Positions 11,771-22,251 of a stretch of 64,000 nt of DNA are shown in pieces. The notes beneath the pieces were generated by a model. That model made no database searches. It was given only the letters and a program-made list of their open reading frames with translations, and was not told the origin of the DNA. The stretch's first letter is position 1; each line of letters starts with the position of its first letter. Both the position numbers and the translations under genes were made by a program. This stretch comes from Cycas panzhihuaensis (taxonomy: Eukaryota; Cycadophyta), in assembly GCA_023213395.1 (NCBI GenBank), contig CM041465.1, positions 192,889,741 to 192,953,740 on the forward strand. Reading direction: 5' to 3'.

Positions 11771-13065
11771 ATTAGATTTTTATTAGCTATAACAACTACC
11801 TATGATCTTAATGTGAATCAATTGGATATGAAGATAGCATTTCTTCATGATGACCTTAAAGAAGAGATTTATATATTACAACCTAAAAGTTTTGAAGTTG
11901 TAAGGGGAATTTAGAGTATAGGTTGAAGAAGTTATTATATGGATTAAAGTAGTTACTAAGTATGTGGGGCTAAAAATTTAATACACATATCTTAGGAGAT
12001 GGTTTTTAGCATAATAAAGTTGATTTATATATTTATAACAAATAGGTTAGTGATTATTTTATTAACTTGGATTTATACATTGATGATATTTTATTAATAA
12101 GTAATAATAAAAGAATGATCAACTTTGTAAAATCTAAACTAACATCTCCCTTTGACATAAAGGACCTTAATGCAGTGGACTTTATTTTGGGCATTGAGAT
12201 TAAGAGAGATAGGTAGAACAAGAAACTTTAGGTTAGCCAAAAGAAATGCATTGAGTTAATACTATAGAGATTTAGGTTACAAGATTTTAAACTTGTCATT
12301 AGGTTTATTCCTATTGGAATTAAACTATCAACCAACTAATACCTAAAGACTTCTCAAAATGTTGAGGACATCTCTATAATCTCCTATGTAGGTCCAGTTA
12401 AAAGGTTGATGTATGTTATGGTTTATACTTATCTAGACATTACCCATGTAGTGAGATTTATGACTAGTCACATTTCTAACCTAAGTAGACAACATTAGGT
12501 TATAGTGAAGAGAGTTTTTAAGTATCTATGAGGAATATCAAATTATGGAATTTGCTACTAGGAAAGTCTCATGTACAATAGAACAATAGATTTGAAAGGT
12601 TTTGTTGATGTTGATTAGGCTAGAGATCTTAGTAGTAGATGATCTATAAGTGGTTATGTGTTTAATCTATTTGGTGGCATAGTTAATTAGATGAGTAAGT
12701 GATAGCCAATTATGGCATTCTCAAGCACAAATTTTGAGTATATAATAGCTACTCATACATGTAAGGACGTAGCTTAACTTTAGACATTATTCTCATATAT
12801 TAGCCTTGTGTAGAATATAGTAAGGATAGATTACAATAGTCAATGTATAATCTATTTGGTGAAGAACCCCATATTTCATGCTTGATTGAAGCATATTAAC
12901 ATACAATTCAATTTTATTAGAGACATGGTAGAAAGTCACAAAATAGAATTGCATAAGTATGATATATAAATGAATGTAGCTAGCTCATTAACTAAGGTAG
13001 GTGGCATAGAAACGTTTACTTGGTGTAGAAAAGTAATAGGTGTTTGTGATATTGGTATTCAATAG
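11771..13065 (+). pseudogene. copia RT-RNase H, right part of element C
   Basis: The continuation of C's RT after the B insertion begins I-R-F-L-L-A-I, then Q-L-D-M-K-I-A-F-L-H and a D-L-K-E-E-I-Y block near 11855, the normal order in copia RT. A decayed Y-I-D-D-type catalytic site lies near 12078. The L-I-Y-V-M/T-R-P-D-I region is near 12400-12450. RNase H runs about 12590-13065, including L-K-H-I-N near 12888 and a tail resembling L-T-K at 12990. Stops and frameshifts are dense. That the two halves of C read in register across B is the main proof of nesting. Confidence 0.82.
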
Positions 13066-13194
13066 TTTATATATATAGGTTTCTCATAGAGTATTATATT
13101 AAATACTTTTTAAGGTATTATATAGGTATAAGAATTACACTTAAACCCAACTAATAAGGTCTAGGGTCACAATCTTGGTTAGGGGGTTTAAATG

Positions 13195-13797
13195 GTTAAT
13201 GGGACCCCAAGTAGGGGATTAGGGCCTAAAATACATAATAAAAAGATTTAGGGGTATTATGGGATATTTTTAACCCTTAGTTTTACACTTATTATCTTAT
13301 AATACCACTAGCTAATATCTTATAAACTTGTGTCTATATATACTTTTATATTGGTACATGTAAAGAGGTTCAAGAGGATTATGAGTTAGGGTGTTATATA
13401 ACTACTTGTAGTTAGTAGAATATGAATATATATGCATATGACCAAGGTAGGTGAAGGATAACATCAAGTATTAATATGTGTGTAGGCCATTTAAGTCCAC
13501 CAATAGAATTAAAAGCCAATTACCCCACTAATAAGATTACATAGGAAGTAGCCAATTTTTCCTATTTAAGGTTGAATATTTATAAAGGAAGGATTATGTC
13601 TAGATTATATTGTGATAGTATACCTTCATATGACTTTCGTGTCCCTTTTGGTGAACTTGCAATTATTTTTCTTCTATAACCATTGGTGGCTAAACAAAAA
13701 TAAAAGTCAATATACTACATATTTTATCCGTTTTATGTTCTCTTATTAAATATTGGTGTAGATTATTAATTGGAATTATTCTAAGTGGTGTTAGAGC
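13195..13797 (+). repeat. Candidate LTR of element C with flanking priming sites
   Basis: Downstream of C's RNase H a purine-rich CAAGTAGGGGAT (about 13198-13209) resembles the CAAGTGGGAGAT polypurine tract common in copia elements. About 575 bp later TGGTGTTAGAGC at 13786-13797 matches the initiator-Met primer-binding site at 10 of 12 bases. The DNA between would be an LTR, starting TTAGGGCC (TG lost), with TATA-like boxes near 13340 and 13566. No second copy is in the window. It could instead be two adjoining LTR pieces. Confidence 0.35.
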
Positions 13798-13898
13798 CAT
13801 GTTCATGATCAACTTTAAGGGACCAAGAAGATACAACTATAAGAAAAAGTGGGGGAATTAGGAAATTTATTTTTTTCCATAGTGAAAATTCTTAAAAG

Positions 13899-13925
13899 CC
13901 CCCCCACCCCCCCTTCCCCCTCCCC
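13899..13925 (-). repeat. C-run / potential G-quadruplex (minus strand)
   Basis: The plus strand has four runs of 4-7 or more C separated by A, TT or T. The minus strand therefore has four G-runs with one- or two-base loops, a textbook G-quadruplex pattern, in otherwise AT-rich DNA. It could also be an old polypurine tract on the minus strand. Confidence 0.8.
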
Positions 13926-15078
13926 AAAATACTTAGAGGTTAGGTATATACCTTGTATTAGGGGTTTATAAACATCATAGGGAAATGTCGTTCTTAGCCA
14001 AGCATACATGGGTATATGCCTATGCATGAAACAAAATAAATCACATTTTTTACATAAGGATTAGATCATGCCTAACTATAAAAGTAAGTCTCCACATATC
14101 TTTGAGTATAATAGAGGACCCTTTTAGGTTTCCCTTTCTTACCTAGTATAGGCAAATTGTCAATCACCTATTATTTATAACACACTACTTAGTAGTTAGC
14201 ACCAGGAAGTTACCCTTCTTGAACACCTTTGTATAACTCTTGCTATTATAAGAATAAATATTCCTCTATAGCTAGTGCCTTGAGACATTGTATCAAGTGT
14301 TAGGATTAATAAAGAAGCTTATTGAAGTGCTTATAGATTAGGTAAACCTATGTTAAAGTCTAGTAGAAATCCAAGTATATATAATTCTACTATATTACTA
14401 CAGTTACTAAGACTAATCTACTTCCATGATACTATTGTATTACTAAAGTTACAAAGTGTTGAAATATGTAAGAGCAAGGGTGGAATGTAAATAACAAACC
14501 TAACAAGAAAAGCCTAGGGTGTCGATAGCAAGTATAAGGAGTAAAAGTAATCCTAGACCTAACTCAAGGCACTTGTATACCTCTTGGACACATGTATAGG
14601 ATGAATCACGATCCTAAGTGACATAGGAATGGCTAAAATAGGGCAACCCAAGTGCTCATATGTGCATGTAAAATAGTTTCAGTTTCCAATGGTGTGAACC
14701 TATGGCAAGCTAAAGGGAATGGGATTTGCATTTACATGTTTCTTTCTTTTTCCTTTTTATTTAATGAATGCAAACTACAATCTTAGCTAAAAATTGCAAT
14801 GTTACCCCCATGAGTTCAGGGACTCGCAACTATGTGATCCCTTCCTTCGCTTGTGCTTTTAAAAGATATAATACAAAAACTAAGCTATTTATTTTAGTTT
14901 TTTTGACTTTGGAGGAGTTGATGCAATGCAAGTGTATAACAAAGGAATGCCATGAAAGAAAATAAAATAAACTTTTCTTTTTGTCTTTTTATTTCTTTTG
15001 TTTTTTTTTTTTTCTTTTTGGGGGGAATAGAGGTGGGAAAGTACAAGAAAGAAGAAAAAGGGAAATAGATGAATCAAG

Positions 15079-15100
15079 ATCTCTCTCTCTCTCTCTCTCC
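15079..15100 (+). repeat. CT microsatellite
   Basis: About ten CT units in a pyrimidine-rich low-complexity block. Confidence 0.95.
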
Positions 15101-16273
15101 CCTCACCTTTTTCTTCTTTTTCTTTTTATCTGTATTTTTTTCCCTTTTTTTTATTTTAGGAAAAAAAGAAGAAAAGAAATAAGGAGGAGCAAGAAAAGGT
15201 ATGAAAGTAAGCAAACTATCTCTTTTCTTATTCACTACCCCTTTTTCATTCACTAATCCTTTTTTCTTTCTTTTCTTTTATTTTTTTAATATTTTTTCTC
15301 TTTAAAAAAGAAGTAAATGATGCAAGAAAGAGAATAGGATGGAAGTATGTACCTGTATTTTAGGCATATGGAGAAGTGTGACCTCCTTGTTTCCAAATAT
15401 ATAACTATCTTTGTGATGTGTAGATCAAATGGGCTAATACTTATCTACTCTTAGGAAAATTTTGGTAGTGTTTTAGCCTATTAAACCTTTCCTATGATGA
15501 AAGAAAGAGAATGCAAAATCACTAAATTTAAAAGAAATTACAATCAAGTGAAATTACAACTTACCTTAATGATATGTAGTCGATATTAGCGGTGATTGTA
15601 ACTCCTCTCAAGCAAGCATTCTAGGTTGAGGGCCTTGAAAGTTATGCTCTTCTTCCCTACATTTGAGTTAGCTTTTTCTACAGAAATATATGATCTATAT
15701 GCTATCTAATGGAAAGGACCATTAAAAGACCACAAATGCTTAAAATCATAAAGAAACTAATCCTAAGCTATTGAGCATATAAGAAAAGTGATGATGAAAG
15801 GTAGGGGTGCCTTAGAATAGCACTATCTCCCTAGATATATATTTGGTTTCCTAAGCAGTACTTAGGAAATCTCCTCTTAACTTATAGCTTGATCACAAGG
15901 AAACAATTAAGGAAAGCAAGCATAAGGAAGTAAAGAGAGAACTAAATCACAAAATAAATGAAATGATGATGAGCAAAAGAAATCTACTAGTAAATTACCA
16001 TCTAGGAAATCATACAACATGGTATGAGAAAGATAGAATAAGGAGAAATAAGGCCATCTTAAGCATGAAAAAGTGGATTACCTGAACCTTAGTGAGGGAA
16101 TAATGGCTAATGGCTACTCAATCACTCCCTACAAAGATTCTCTAATAGTTATGGGCTACTTGCTCCTAATCTCCCAATCACAAGTAAGTTAATTTCACTA
16201 AATGCTAGAATTCTAGCAAAATTTTGATAGCATCTCCTTAGGATTTCTCATGCAACAATGGCCTCTGTCACCC

Positions 16274-16359
16274 TGTCATAGGTTGCTGTTACACCAAAAT
16301 CCCTAGGGTGATTTGGGAAGAGGACTTCCTTGTGATAGTTAACGTCACACACTCAAACA
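16274..16359 (-). repeat. 3' LTR of the TRIM-like element (86 bp)
   Basis: Same length and about 88% identical to 16513-16598. It abuts the polypurine tract at 16360. Confidence 0.88.
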
Positions 16360-16374
16360 CTCCCCCATCACAAG
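16360..16374 (-). promoter_or_regulatory. Polypurine tract of the TRIM-like element
   Basis: The minus strand reads CTTGTGATGGGGGAG directly before the 3' LTR. Confidence 0.8.
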
Positions 16375-16498
16375 GAGTCAATTGTACCTACACAACATTG
16401 CATATCCACACGGTGTTCCTTGGTGCCACTTAACAAACACCTTCATGTATCTTCAGGTGTGCTACCGTAGTACACAGGATCGATTTTAAACCTTGGTC

Positions 16499-16510
16499 AT
16501 TCTGATACCA
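16499..16510 (-). promoter_or_regulatory. Primer-binding site of the TRIM-like element
   Basis: TGGTATCAGAAT on the minus strand, two bases after the 5' LTR. It matches 10 of 12 bases of the initiator-Met site. Confidence 0.85.
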
Positions 16511-16512
16511 CT

Positions 16513-16598
16513 TGTCATTGGTTGCCGTTACACCAAAAGCCCCAGGGTGATTTGGGAAGAGGACTTCCTTGTGATAATTAGCGTCACATGTTCCAACA
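16513..16598 (-). repeat. 5' LTR of the TRIM-like element (86 bp)
   Basis: On the minus strand it begins TGTTGGAAC and ends CAATGACA, immediately before the two-base gap and the primer-binding site. Confidence 0.88.
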
Positions 16599-16603
16599 CA
16601 CCG

Positions 16604-18030
16604 AACAACCATGGACCATGCTCATGGTTTGATGAAGGAAACTTTGAAATAAGAAAAACAAGCCTTAAGATAGGAAAATTTTGAGTGAATTAAGGTTGTT
16701 TGACATCTTAATGAGGATACAACATGACCTAGAGTTGGTATGCTATATTAGGTCTGATAAATAATAAATAAAAAGCTAATTGTTACCATTAATTACAAAT
16801 CTAGGTTAGCGATAATCATACTACAGATATATTTATAGTACCATAAATATATTTGTGATACCACAAATAAATCTGTGAGATCACAAATACACATAGAAAA
16901 ATTTATGGTATGGAAACAAGATTGATTTAGGCTTAGTAAATCTACATATAATCAGTAATACTAACTAACAACAAACCTTAAGACCTCTATCAACCATAAT
17001 GAATGATAGAAAAGTAGAATAAAGGCCAAGAAATTAAATGAAGACGCAAAAATAAGAGGAAAACAAGCTACAAGCAATAAAGCAGGCAATTTTTTCAACC
17101 TAGGAATCATTGGGAGACATATGGGCCATGCACCTAGCTCTTAATCATTATTGAGATGCATAGGGGACATGAAATAATTAATCAAGTAGATGAAACTAGC
17201 ATATATCTATCATATAGTCTCAAAATATAAATCAATAACAAGGTTAAAAGGGTGGAAACACACCTACACTTACCTTGCTCAATTGATCATCCCAAATCCC
17301 TATTCTCAGAAGCTAGCAAACAAGTTCTAATAAAATAAATTTACTTTAATAAATTTAATAATATAATAGCATAATACTATCTTATAGTATAATATTAGCA
17401 CTAAGGTATTCACCTATATTATAACACAATAACAACACCAAATAATTTATAGGATTCTACTGACCAAATATTAGTCCTTCTTATCTAAACCTTTATTTTA
17501 AAGTATAAAGTCTAAGGTCCAAATGTTTAATCTAGAGTCTAAAGTTCAAACATTTAGTCTAGAGTCCAAAAAAAATAAAAAACATAAGAGCCATCATTGA
17601 GTTCATAGGGCCACATCTAAAATTACTTCTCTCTTTTAGATGAAACCTACACTAATAAACTTAGCATAAAAAAAAGGTCCACAACTCTAAATTGACCCTA
17701 ATCTTTCATATTTTTTATTTTAATCAGTACATTATGTTGATCATTTTATACTAGGGTAGTTTTAAATTGTATTTTTAGGGAAAATGACTTATAAGCATCC
17801 CATGATCCCTACAAGCTATTTTTTTCTATTTAAAACTCATCTACCTTATTTTAATAAGATTTATGCTTATCCTAATGTACTAGATGAATTCATCACACAT
17901 TTTTGGGGGCCAACAAGCTTTAGACACACCTTCTTTCTCATCTATATCACTTTATGATTCTCTAGGCTCATTCTTTCCATATATTCCCCACCTCATATAT
18001 TTTGTTCTATCTACATTAAAAACCCAACTA
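16604..18030. other. Unassigned AT-rich DNA, possible leader of gypsy element J
   Basis: No convincing coding frame on either strand. Small direct repeats are visible: an ACCATAAATATATTTGTG-like unit about three times at 16829-16893, and a TCTAGAGTCTAAAGTTCAAA-like unit at 17508-17570. The right part may be the leader of element J, whose gag starts near 18.28 kb, but no LTR or primer-binding site was found. Confidence 0.4.
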
Positions 18031-18279
18031 ATTAGTATATAGGATACCCACAAGGATGACATGGTAAAGATAATGGTTGATATAGGAAACTTGGTCACCT
18101 AGACTAACTTTGCAAAGATGTTGAAGGAAATAATGAATCTAAATGCTTAATTATCCAATATCACCTCCACATCTAGATTTACTATTAATTCATATGATAA
18201 TACTCCTCCACCTCTACAACAAACTCCTTCTTCCTCACTACCCTAATGGTAATCATTTAATCATAATATTAACATGCTA

Positions 18280-19490
18280 ATCTTTGATCTAGCCCTCAAC
18301 AAAAACTCTACCTATTATTAGATAAGTAAGCTAGATTCCTACTTTGCTCTTAATCCTATATCTTAAGATAACTAGTTAACTTTTGCATCCATCCTCATGG
18401 AGGTCAAGGCACATCATTGGTTCTATTGGTGGAAATGTGAGTACATGACTAACTAAATATGAGATTAATTTTACAAGAGTTTCTTTGAACAATATGAGAA
18501 GAATTAGAATTAGTCCTTCTTCAACTAGCTCACTCGGTTGAAATAGTCATCATTTGTAGAAGCCTACACTGATGAGTTTTAAGTTCTTTAGAATAAGGTC
18601 AACCAATCCCTTAATCACTAGACATTTATAAAAATATATATGGCTTGAATCAAGGAGCACATCCAAATATACCTAAAGTCATCACAACCTCCTAATTTAA
18701 GAGAAGCCATGTTAATAGCCAAAACATTTGATTTTGAGTTAATAGTTGATCAAACATTCACCTTCTATTAAGATTATATATGGTATTAGTATCCTTATCT
18801 AGTAGACTTGCACTAGCCATAATTTTAATTAAATGAGCCCTATTGTCCTATAGTAAAGTGTCTAGTAGTAGAACCATCCATAGGTTTAGAATGTATACCA
18901 CCCATAAAAATACATAGGCATAAGGAGGTTGGCCTATATATCTAGTATATAGAGAAATATATTGCTAATCATGGTAGAGTTTATAAATCAAAATATATGG
19001 TATTCACCATTGACACTATAATGTCCTTTAAGCGTGATTCTAACTCTAACAATGAACTTGAAGAAGAATAACCCTTGGAAACTTGCCCTCACCTTGAATG
19101 TAAAATATCCTTATCTATTGTTTCCTTTATTATCAGCCTTAAACCACTCCAGGTTAAAGGTACTTTAAGGTAGACTCCTATCACCATTTTAATCGATGGT
19201 TGTATGTTACTAAACTTTATCAATATCTCATTAGCCAAATAACTTAACTTGTATATAGTACTAAAAACCAATTTTACTTGCTCCTTGCCAAGCTACCACA
19301 CCCTACATTGTGTAGGCACCATAAAAATATTATATATCCAAATTGAAATATACCATTTGGTTTTAAATTTCTATGCCCTATTTATAGGATGATTTGACAC
19401 TATTCTTAGAGTCCAATGGCTATAAACCCTTGGAACTAGTAGCACCAATAATTCTCTTAATAACTGAAGGATTTATAAGAGATTAAGGGA
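18280..19490 (+). pseudogene. Ty3/gypsy gag-protease remnant (element J)
   Basis: Gag reads S-K-L-D-S-Y-F-A-L then L-T-F-A-S-I-L-M-E-V-K-A-H-H-W-F near 18330-18430. A block F-V-E-A-Y-T-D-E-F is near 18551-18580, and S-S-Q-P-P-N-L-R-E-A-M near 18680-18710, as in chromovirus-type capsid regions. Protease follows at about 19150-19440: I-T-I-L-I-D-G-C (expected L-I-D-S-G-S), F-I-N-I-S-L-A-K, and F-D-T-I-L-R-V-Q-W-L near 19391-19420, the usual end of a gypsy protease. Many TAG/TAA stops replace Gln and Trp codons. No reverse transcriptase or integrase could be recognised downstream, so the element is truncated or the rest is too decayed. The chromovirus assignment is a guess from the protease. Confidence 0.7.
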
Positions 19491-20227
19491 GCGGTAAATG
19501 CAACAAAGGGTGATGAACCATAGAGTCTTCAAACCCCTTGAATTTATAGACAAGAGTTGAGTAGGAACCCAATGTCTACTATAAACTAGTATTTAGAAAC
19601 ATCATTATAATATCCACTTGAATGTTGATGAGGCCAACTAAGTTAGCTACACCAAACCCTATGCCGTCATAGATGACATGTGCCAATATGAGCCCTAATG
19701 GGTATTATCCAACAATATCCCCTTCATATTTTTCAAAGACCAATTTGGCAAAACCTACAAACTCCATAGTCTCCAACTATCCCCTAATAGGCTCATCTCC
19801 TCTAAACAAATGAGCAAATGAACAAATAGTAGTATAAGATGTTTCTATCAATTATACCATTCTCTGGATAATAGCCAGGTCTTTTACCTTTTATTTGTTG
19901 ATGATGTTTAGCTACTTGATTTTATAGAAGTATAAAGGCTTCTTAGAATTACAATTTCTTAAAATCATATTGGTTGTGATTATGCTTGACTTATATTACC
20001 CATGATTGTAAGATCATTATTCTATTCAATAAATTAAGTCCCACTTGAAGTGCTCCCAATTCATTCATTTTATCAATCTAGTTATTGATCATATGATGTT
20101 ATTTTCTTTTTAATTATCCCTCTAATGACTTAACTGACTCCTTTTTGAACTAAATTATTGTTTTGTAATGTATTTCCCCTTTAAATCTTTTAAATTTTGG
20201 CTTTAAAACTTTTATTTTTACTCAAAA
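19491..20227. other. Unassigned sequence after element J
   Basis: If J were complete, its RT would begin here, but none of the conserved RT blocks was found in any frame. It may be heavily decayed pol or unrelated sequence. Confidence 0.4.
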
Positions 20228-20420
20228 AATGTTCATCATGTTTTTCACACATTCATCATGAGTTTTGCACATTCATTACATTTTTTGTCACATTCATCAT
20301 ATTTTTCACCTATTTGCCATTTTTTTCATTACATTCATCATGTTTTTGATACCATTGTTATATTTTTTGCCCATTTGTTATATTTTTCACTGTTTATCAT
20401 ATTTTTTTATCATTTTGCTT
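20228..20420 (+). repeat. Degenerate short tandem repeat (CATTCATCAT-TTTTTCAC type)
   Basis: A unit of roughly 18-25 bases, built from TTCATCAT followed by a T-run and CAC or GC, recurs about eight times with variation. Open frames across it (20258-20446, 20265-20483) are simple products of the repeat and not real genes. Confidence 0.75.
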
Positions 20421-21474
20421 ACAAAAAAAGAAAAAACCAATGGTAAGCTATCATTTTTTACTATTAAGATTTCTTTCTCATAGGTGCCTACTAATCCTCT
20501 CCCCTTAACTTTGCTACTAGTTTGTCCATAATTTCTTTCTCTAAATATGGAACTCTTACATAGTTTTAGGAAATCTTAAAATCAAGAAAAAAGTAGAGTT
20601 TAGGAATCAAGTTCATAGCTTTAAACTAGTTTAATGTCAAATTTTGTGTAGATTTCTAGTCTTTCTCTTGTACGTCTATATTAGAGCTCAATATTGAGGA
20701 GATTTTGAAGAAAATATTAAGGGAAATTGCATAACCTACTTAGATTTTGAAGAGCATTCATCCTTTCTTTCAAGCCTACATTTCTTTTAAATCTAAGCAA
20801 GTTTTAAGAAGTTGGAGTTGAAGAATTCACTTATTCATTCTCTTCTTCTCTTCAGCTTCTTCCATTTTCCCCATTCTTTCTCTTCTTCTCAACATCACTC
20901 TCTATTTTCTTTATCATTATCCCTTTCCTTTTTTCAACTAGATTAAAAGACTAATTTAGGAGAATGTTATGGGCCAAGAACACTAATTTGAGGTACTTTT
21001 CTCTTTCTAAAAGTAGTTCTTCCTAGGTAAACTTGTATAGTATTCAAGTTCTCTTTTCTATTTGTTAGTTTTATTATAAAATGGTAATAAGAAGGATCTT
21101 GAATAGTTTCTTTTTAGTTTTATTTTTATCAAGCTATTGAGGAGTCTTTCTGTGGTTGATTTTCTAACTTTCCATTAGTTAGAATACTTGTCTTTCTCTT
21201 TCAAATCCCTAGTTATAAGATAAGATACCATTTGAAGATAATTAAGGACTACATCATTAGGTAATTTTCTATTTCTCCTTTACTTTTGTAATTTACTCAA
21301 ATTATTTTACCTTTTGTAATGATGAAGAAGAAACCTAGCTAGGATAATCATAAGTATAACAAAAGAATCCTTTTTATTTCTTTGGGTTTTATTTTATCTT
21401 CCTTTATATAAAATAAAATAAAATAATAAAAAAAATATTTAGAGTTGCATCTATAAATAAAAAATTGTTTGGTT
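20421..21474. other. Unassigned AT-rich DNA left of element D
   Basis: Nothing recognisable as coding. Pyrimidine-rich stretches (about 20840-20940) and a degenerate AAAAT run (about 21405-21440) are the only structure. It is the pre-insertion neighbour of 29062 onward, because D with its target duplication removes cleanly. Confidence 0.5.
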
Positions 21475-21479
21475 AGAAT
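21475..21479. repeat. Target-site duplication of D (left)
   Basis: AGAAT, identical to 29057-29061. Confidence 0.92.
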
Positions 21480-21776
21480 TGAAAAAAGTAGATCTATCCT
21501 TCATCTCTATGCACTAAATACAAAGGCAAACATGGGAGGAAGAGAGACTTGAGAGAAAGAAAGTAGCTCTCACAAAATAGGGAGGTAAGAATAAGCCTCC
21601 TCCATTGAGCTTTTAATTTTATATTGAGAGAGGGAGCATTAGAGTTAGATAAAATAAAATTACATATAATGTACACGAAAGTGCATTTCACTTAAGTGAT
21701 CTAATTTAAAGTTCACTTAATACCCTTTTAGAAATAATCAACTAATGTAATGACCTTGTAACATTAACCCCTTTCA
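21480..21776 (-). repeat. 3' LTR of D
   Basis: 297 bp, the reverse complement of the B LTR type. It is flanked outside by AGAAT and inside by the polypurine tract. Confidence 0.94.
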
Positions 21777-21788
21777 ATCTCCACCTTA
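21777..21788 (-). promoter_or_regulatory. Polypurine tract of D
   Basis: The minus strand reads TAAGGTGGAGAT abutting the 3' LTR, equivalent to 11461-11473 in B. Confidence 0.85.
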
Positions 21789-22251
21789 ATGGTAGAAGGT
21801 CATTTCATCCTATTTGATTCTATCCTATGAGGTCTTCATTTGAGCCTCTTATAAAGTAAACTACTATGACACTTTTGTGGGAAACCCTCATGGGAAAGAA
21901 AACCCATAAATTTTCTAATCTACTAACCTGGCTCAAGTGGCTTTTTCAATGAAGCTAGATAGCTAATCAATATAATGAATTTTGTAGCTAAAATCTACTA
22001 AGTCTCCATATACCATTTGGTCATCTCCCATGCCCTTTTAGGTTTTAACAGGTTCTGATTTTCTAAAATGATATAACCATTATCCTTTCATGCCCATAAG
22101 GGGTTTTCATGAATGGGATAGAGTAGAGACTTACTCTTGTCCTTCCGCACCCATAAGGGATTTTCACGAATGAGACAAAGTATGATGGTCCTATTGTCAT
22201 CTCCTTCAATTAGTTAGAGATGGAGGCCCTAAGGTTGAGTTGCTTTCAGAA
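21789..22251 (-). other. 3' untranslated region of D
   Basis: It carries the family's GAAAACCC-type units: three copies in the minus sense between about 22030 and 22185, each a GAAAACC core followed by a GGGCAT-like box. No coding frame. Confidence 0.7.

Larger units (their letters stand above)
13798..16268. other. Unassigned AT-rich DNA without recognisable genes
   Basis: Both strands show only short unconvincing frames, with no protein family match I can name. The stretch contains a C-run (13899-13925), a CT microsatellite (15079-15100) flanked by T- and A-rich low-complexity sequence (about 14980-15310), and otherwise unique-looking AT-rich sequence. It may include old leader or LTR sequence of the element whose primer-binding site lies at 13786. 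Confidence 0.5.
16274..16598 (-). mobile_element. TRIM-like miniature LTR retrotransposon (325 bp)
   Basis: Two direct repeats of exactly 86 bp (16274-16359 and 16513-16598) flank a 153-bp interior. Read on the minus strand each repeat is TGTT...GACA, so it has TG...CA ends. The first interior bases after a two-base gap are TGGTATCAGAAT, 10 of 12 to the initiator-Met primer-binding site. The last interior bases contain TGATGGGGGAG, a polypurine tract, abutting the second repeat. Flanking 5-mers CACCC and CACCG match at 4 of 5, as a target duplication would. The repeats differ at about 10 of 86 positions (about 88% identity). It has no gag or pol and would need enzymes from another element. 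The size fits TRIM/SMART elements; I do not recognise the family. Confidence 0.88.

Noticed and set aside
4695-11775. A target-site duplication for B
   Set aside because: The flanking 5-mers AAGTT and ATTAG do not match. Nesting of B is supported by the split RT frame of C instead.
14981-15256. Open frames rich in Phe, Arg and Ser around the CT microsatellite
   Set aside because: Low-complexity translation of pyrimidine and purine runs; no gene evidence.
16430-16612. 60-codon minus-strand open frame with a protein-like composition
   Set aside because: It lies across one LTR and the interior of the TRIM-like element and has no known domain. Cis signals explain the sequence better than coding.
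17375-17400. AT-rich hairpin (TAATACTAT...ATAGTATAATA)
   Set aside because: Imperfect and expected by chance in such AT-rich DNA; no context suggests a function.
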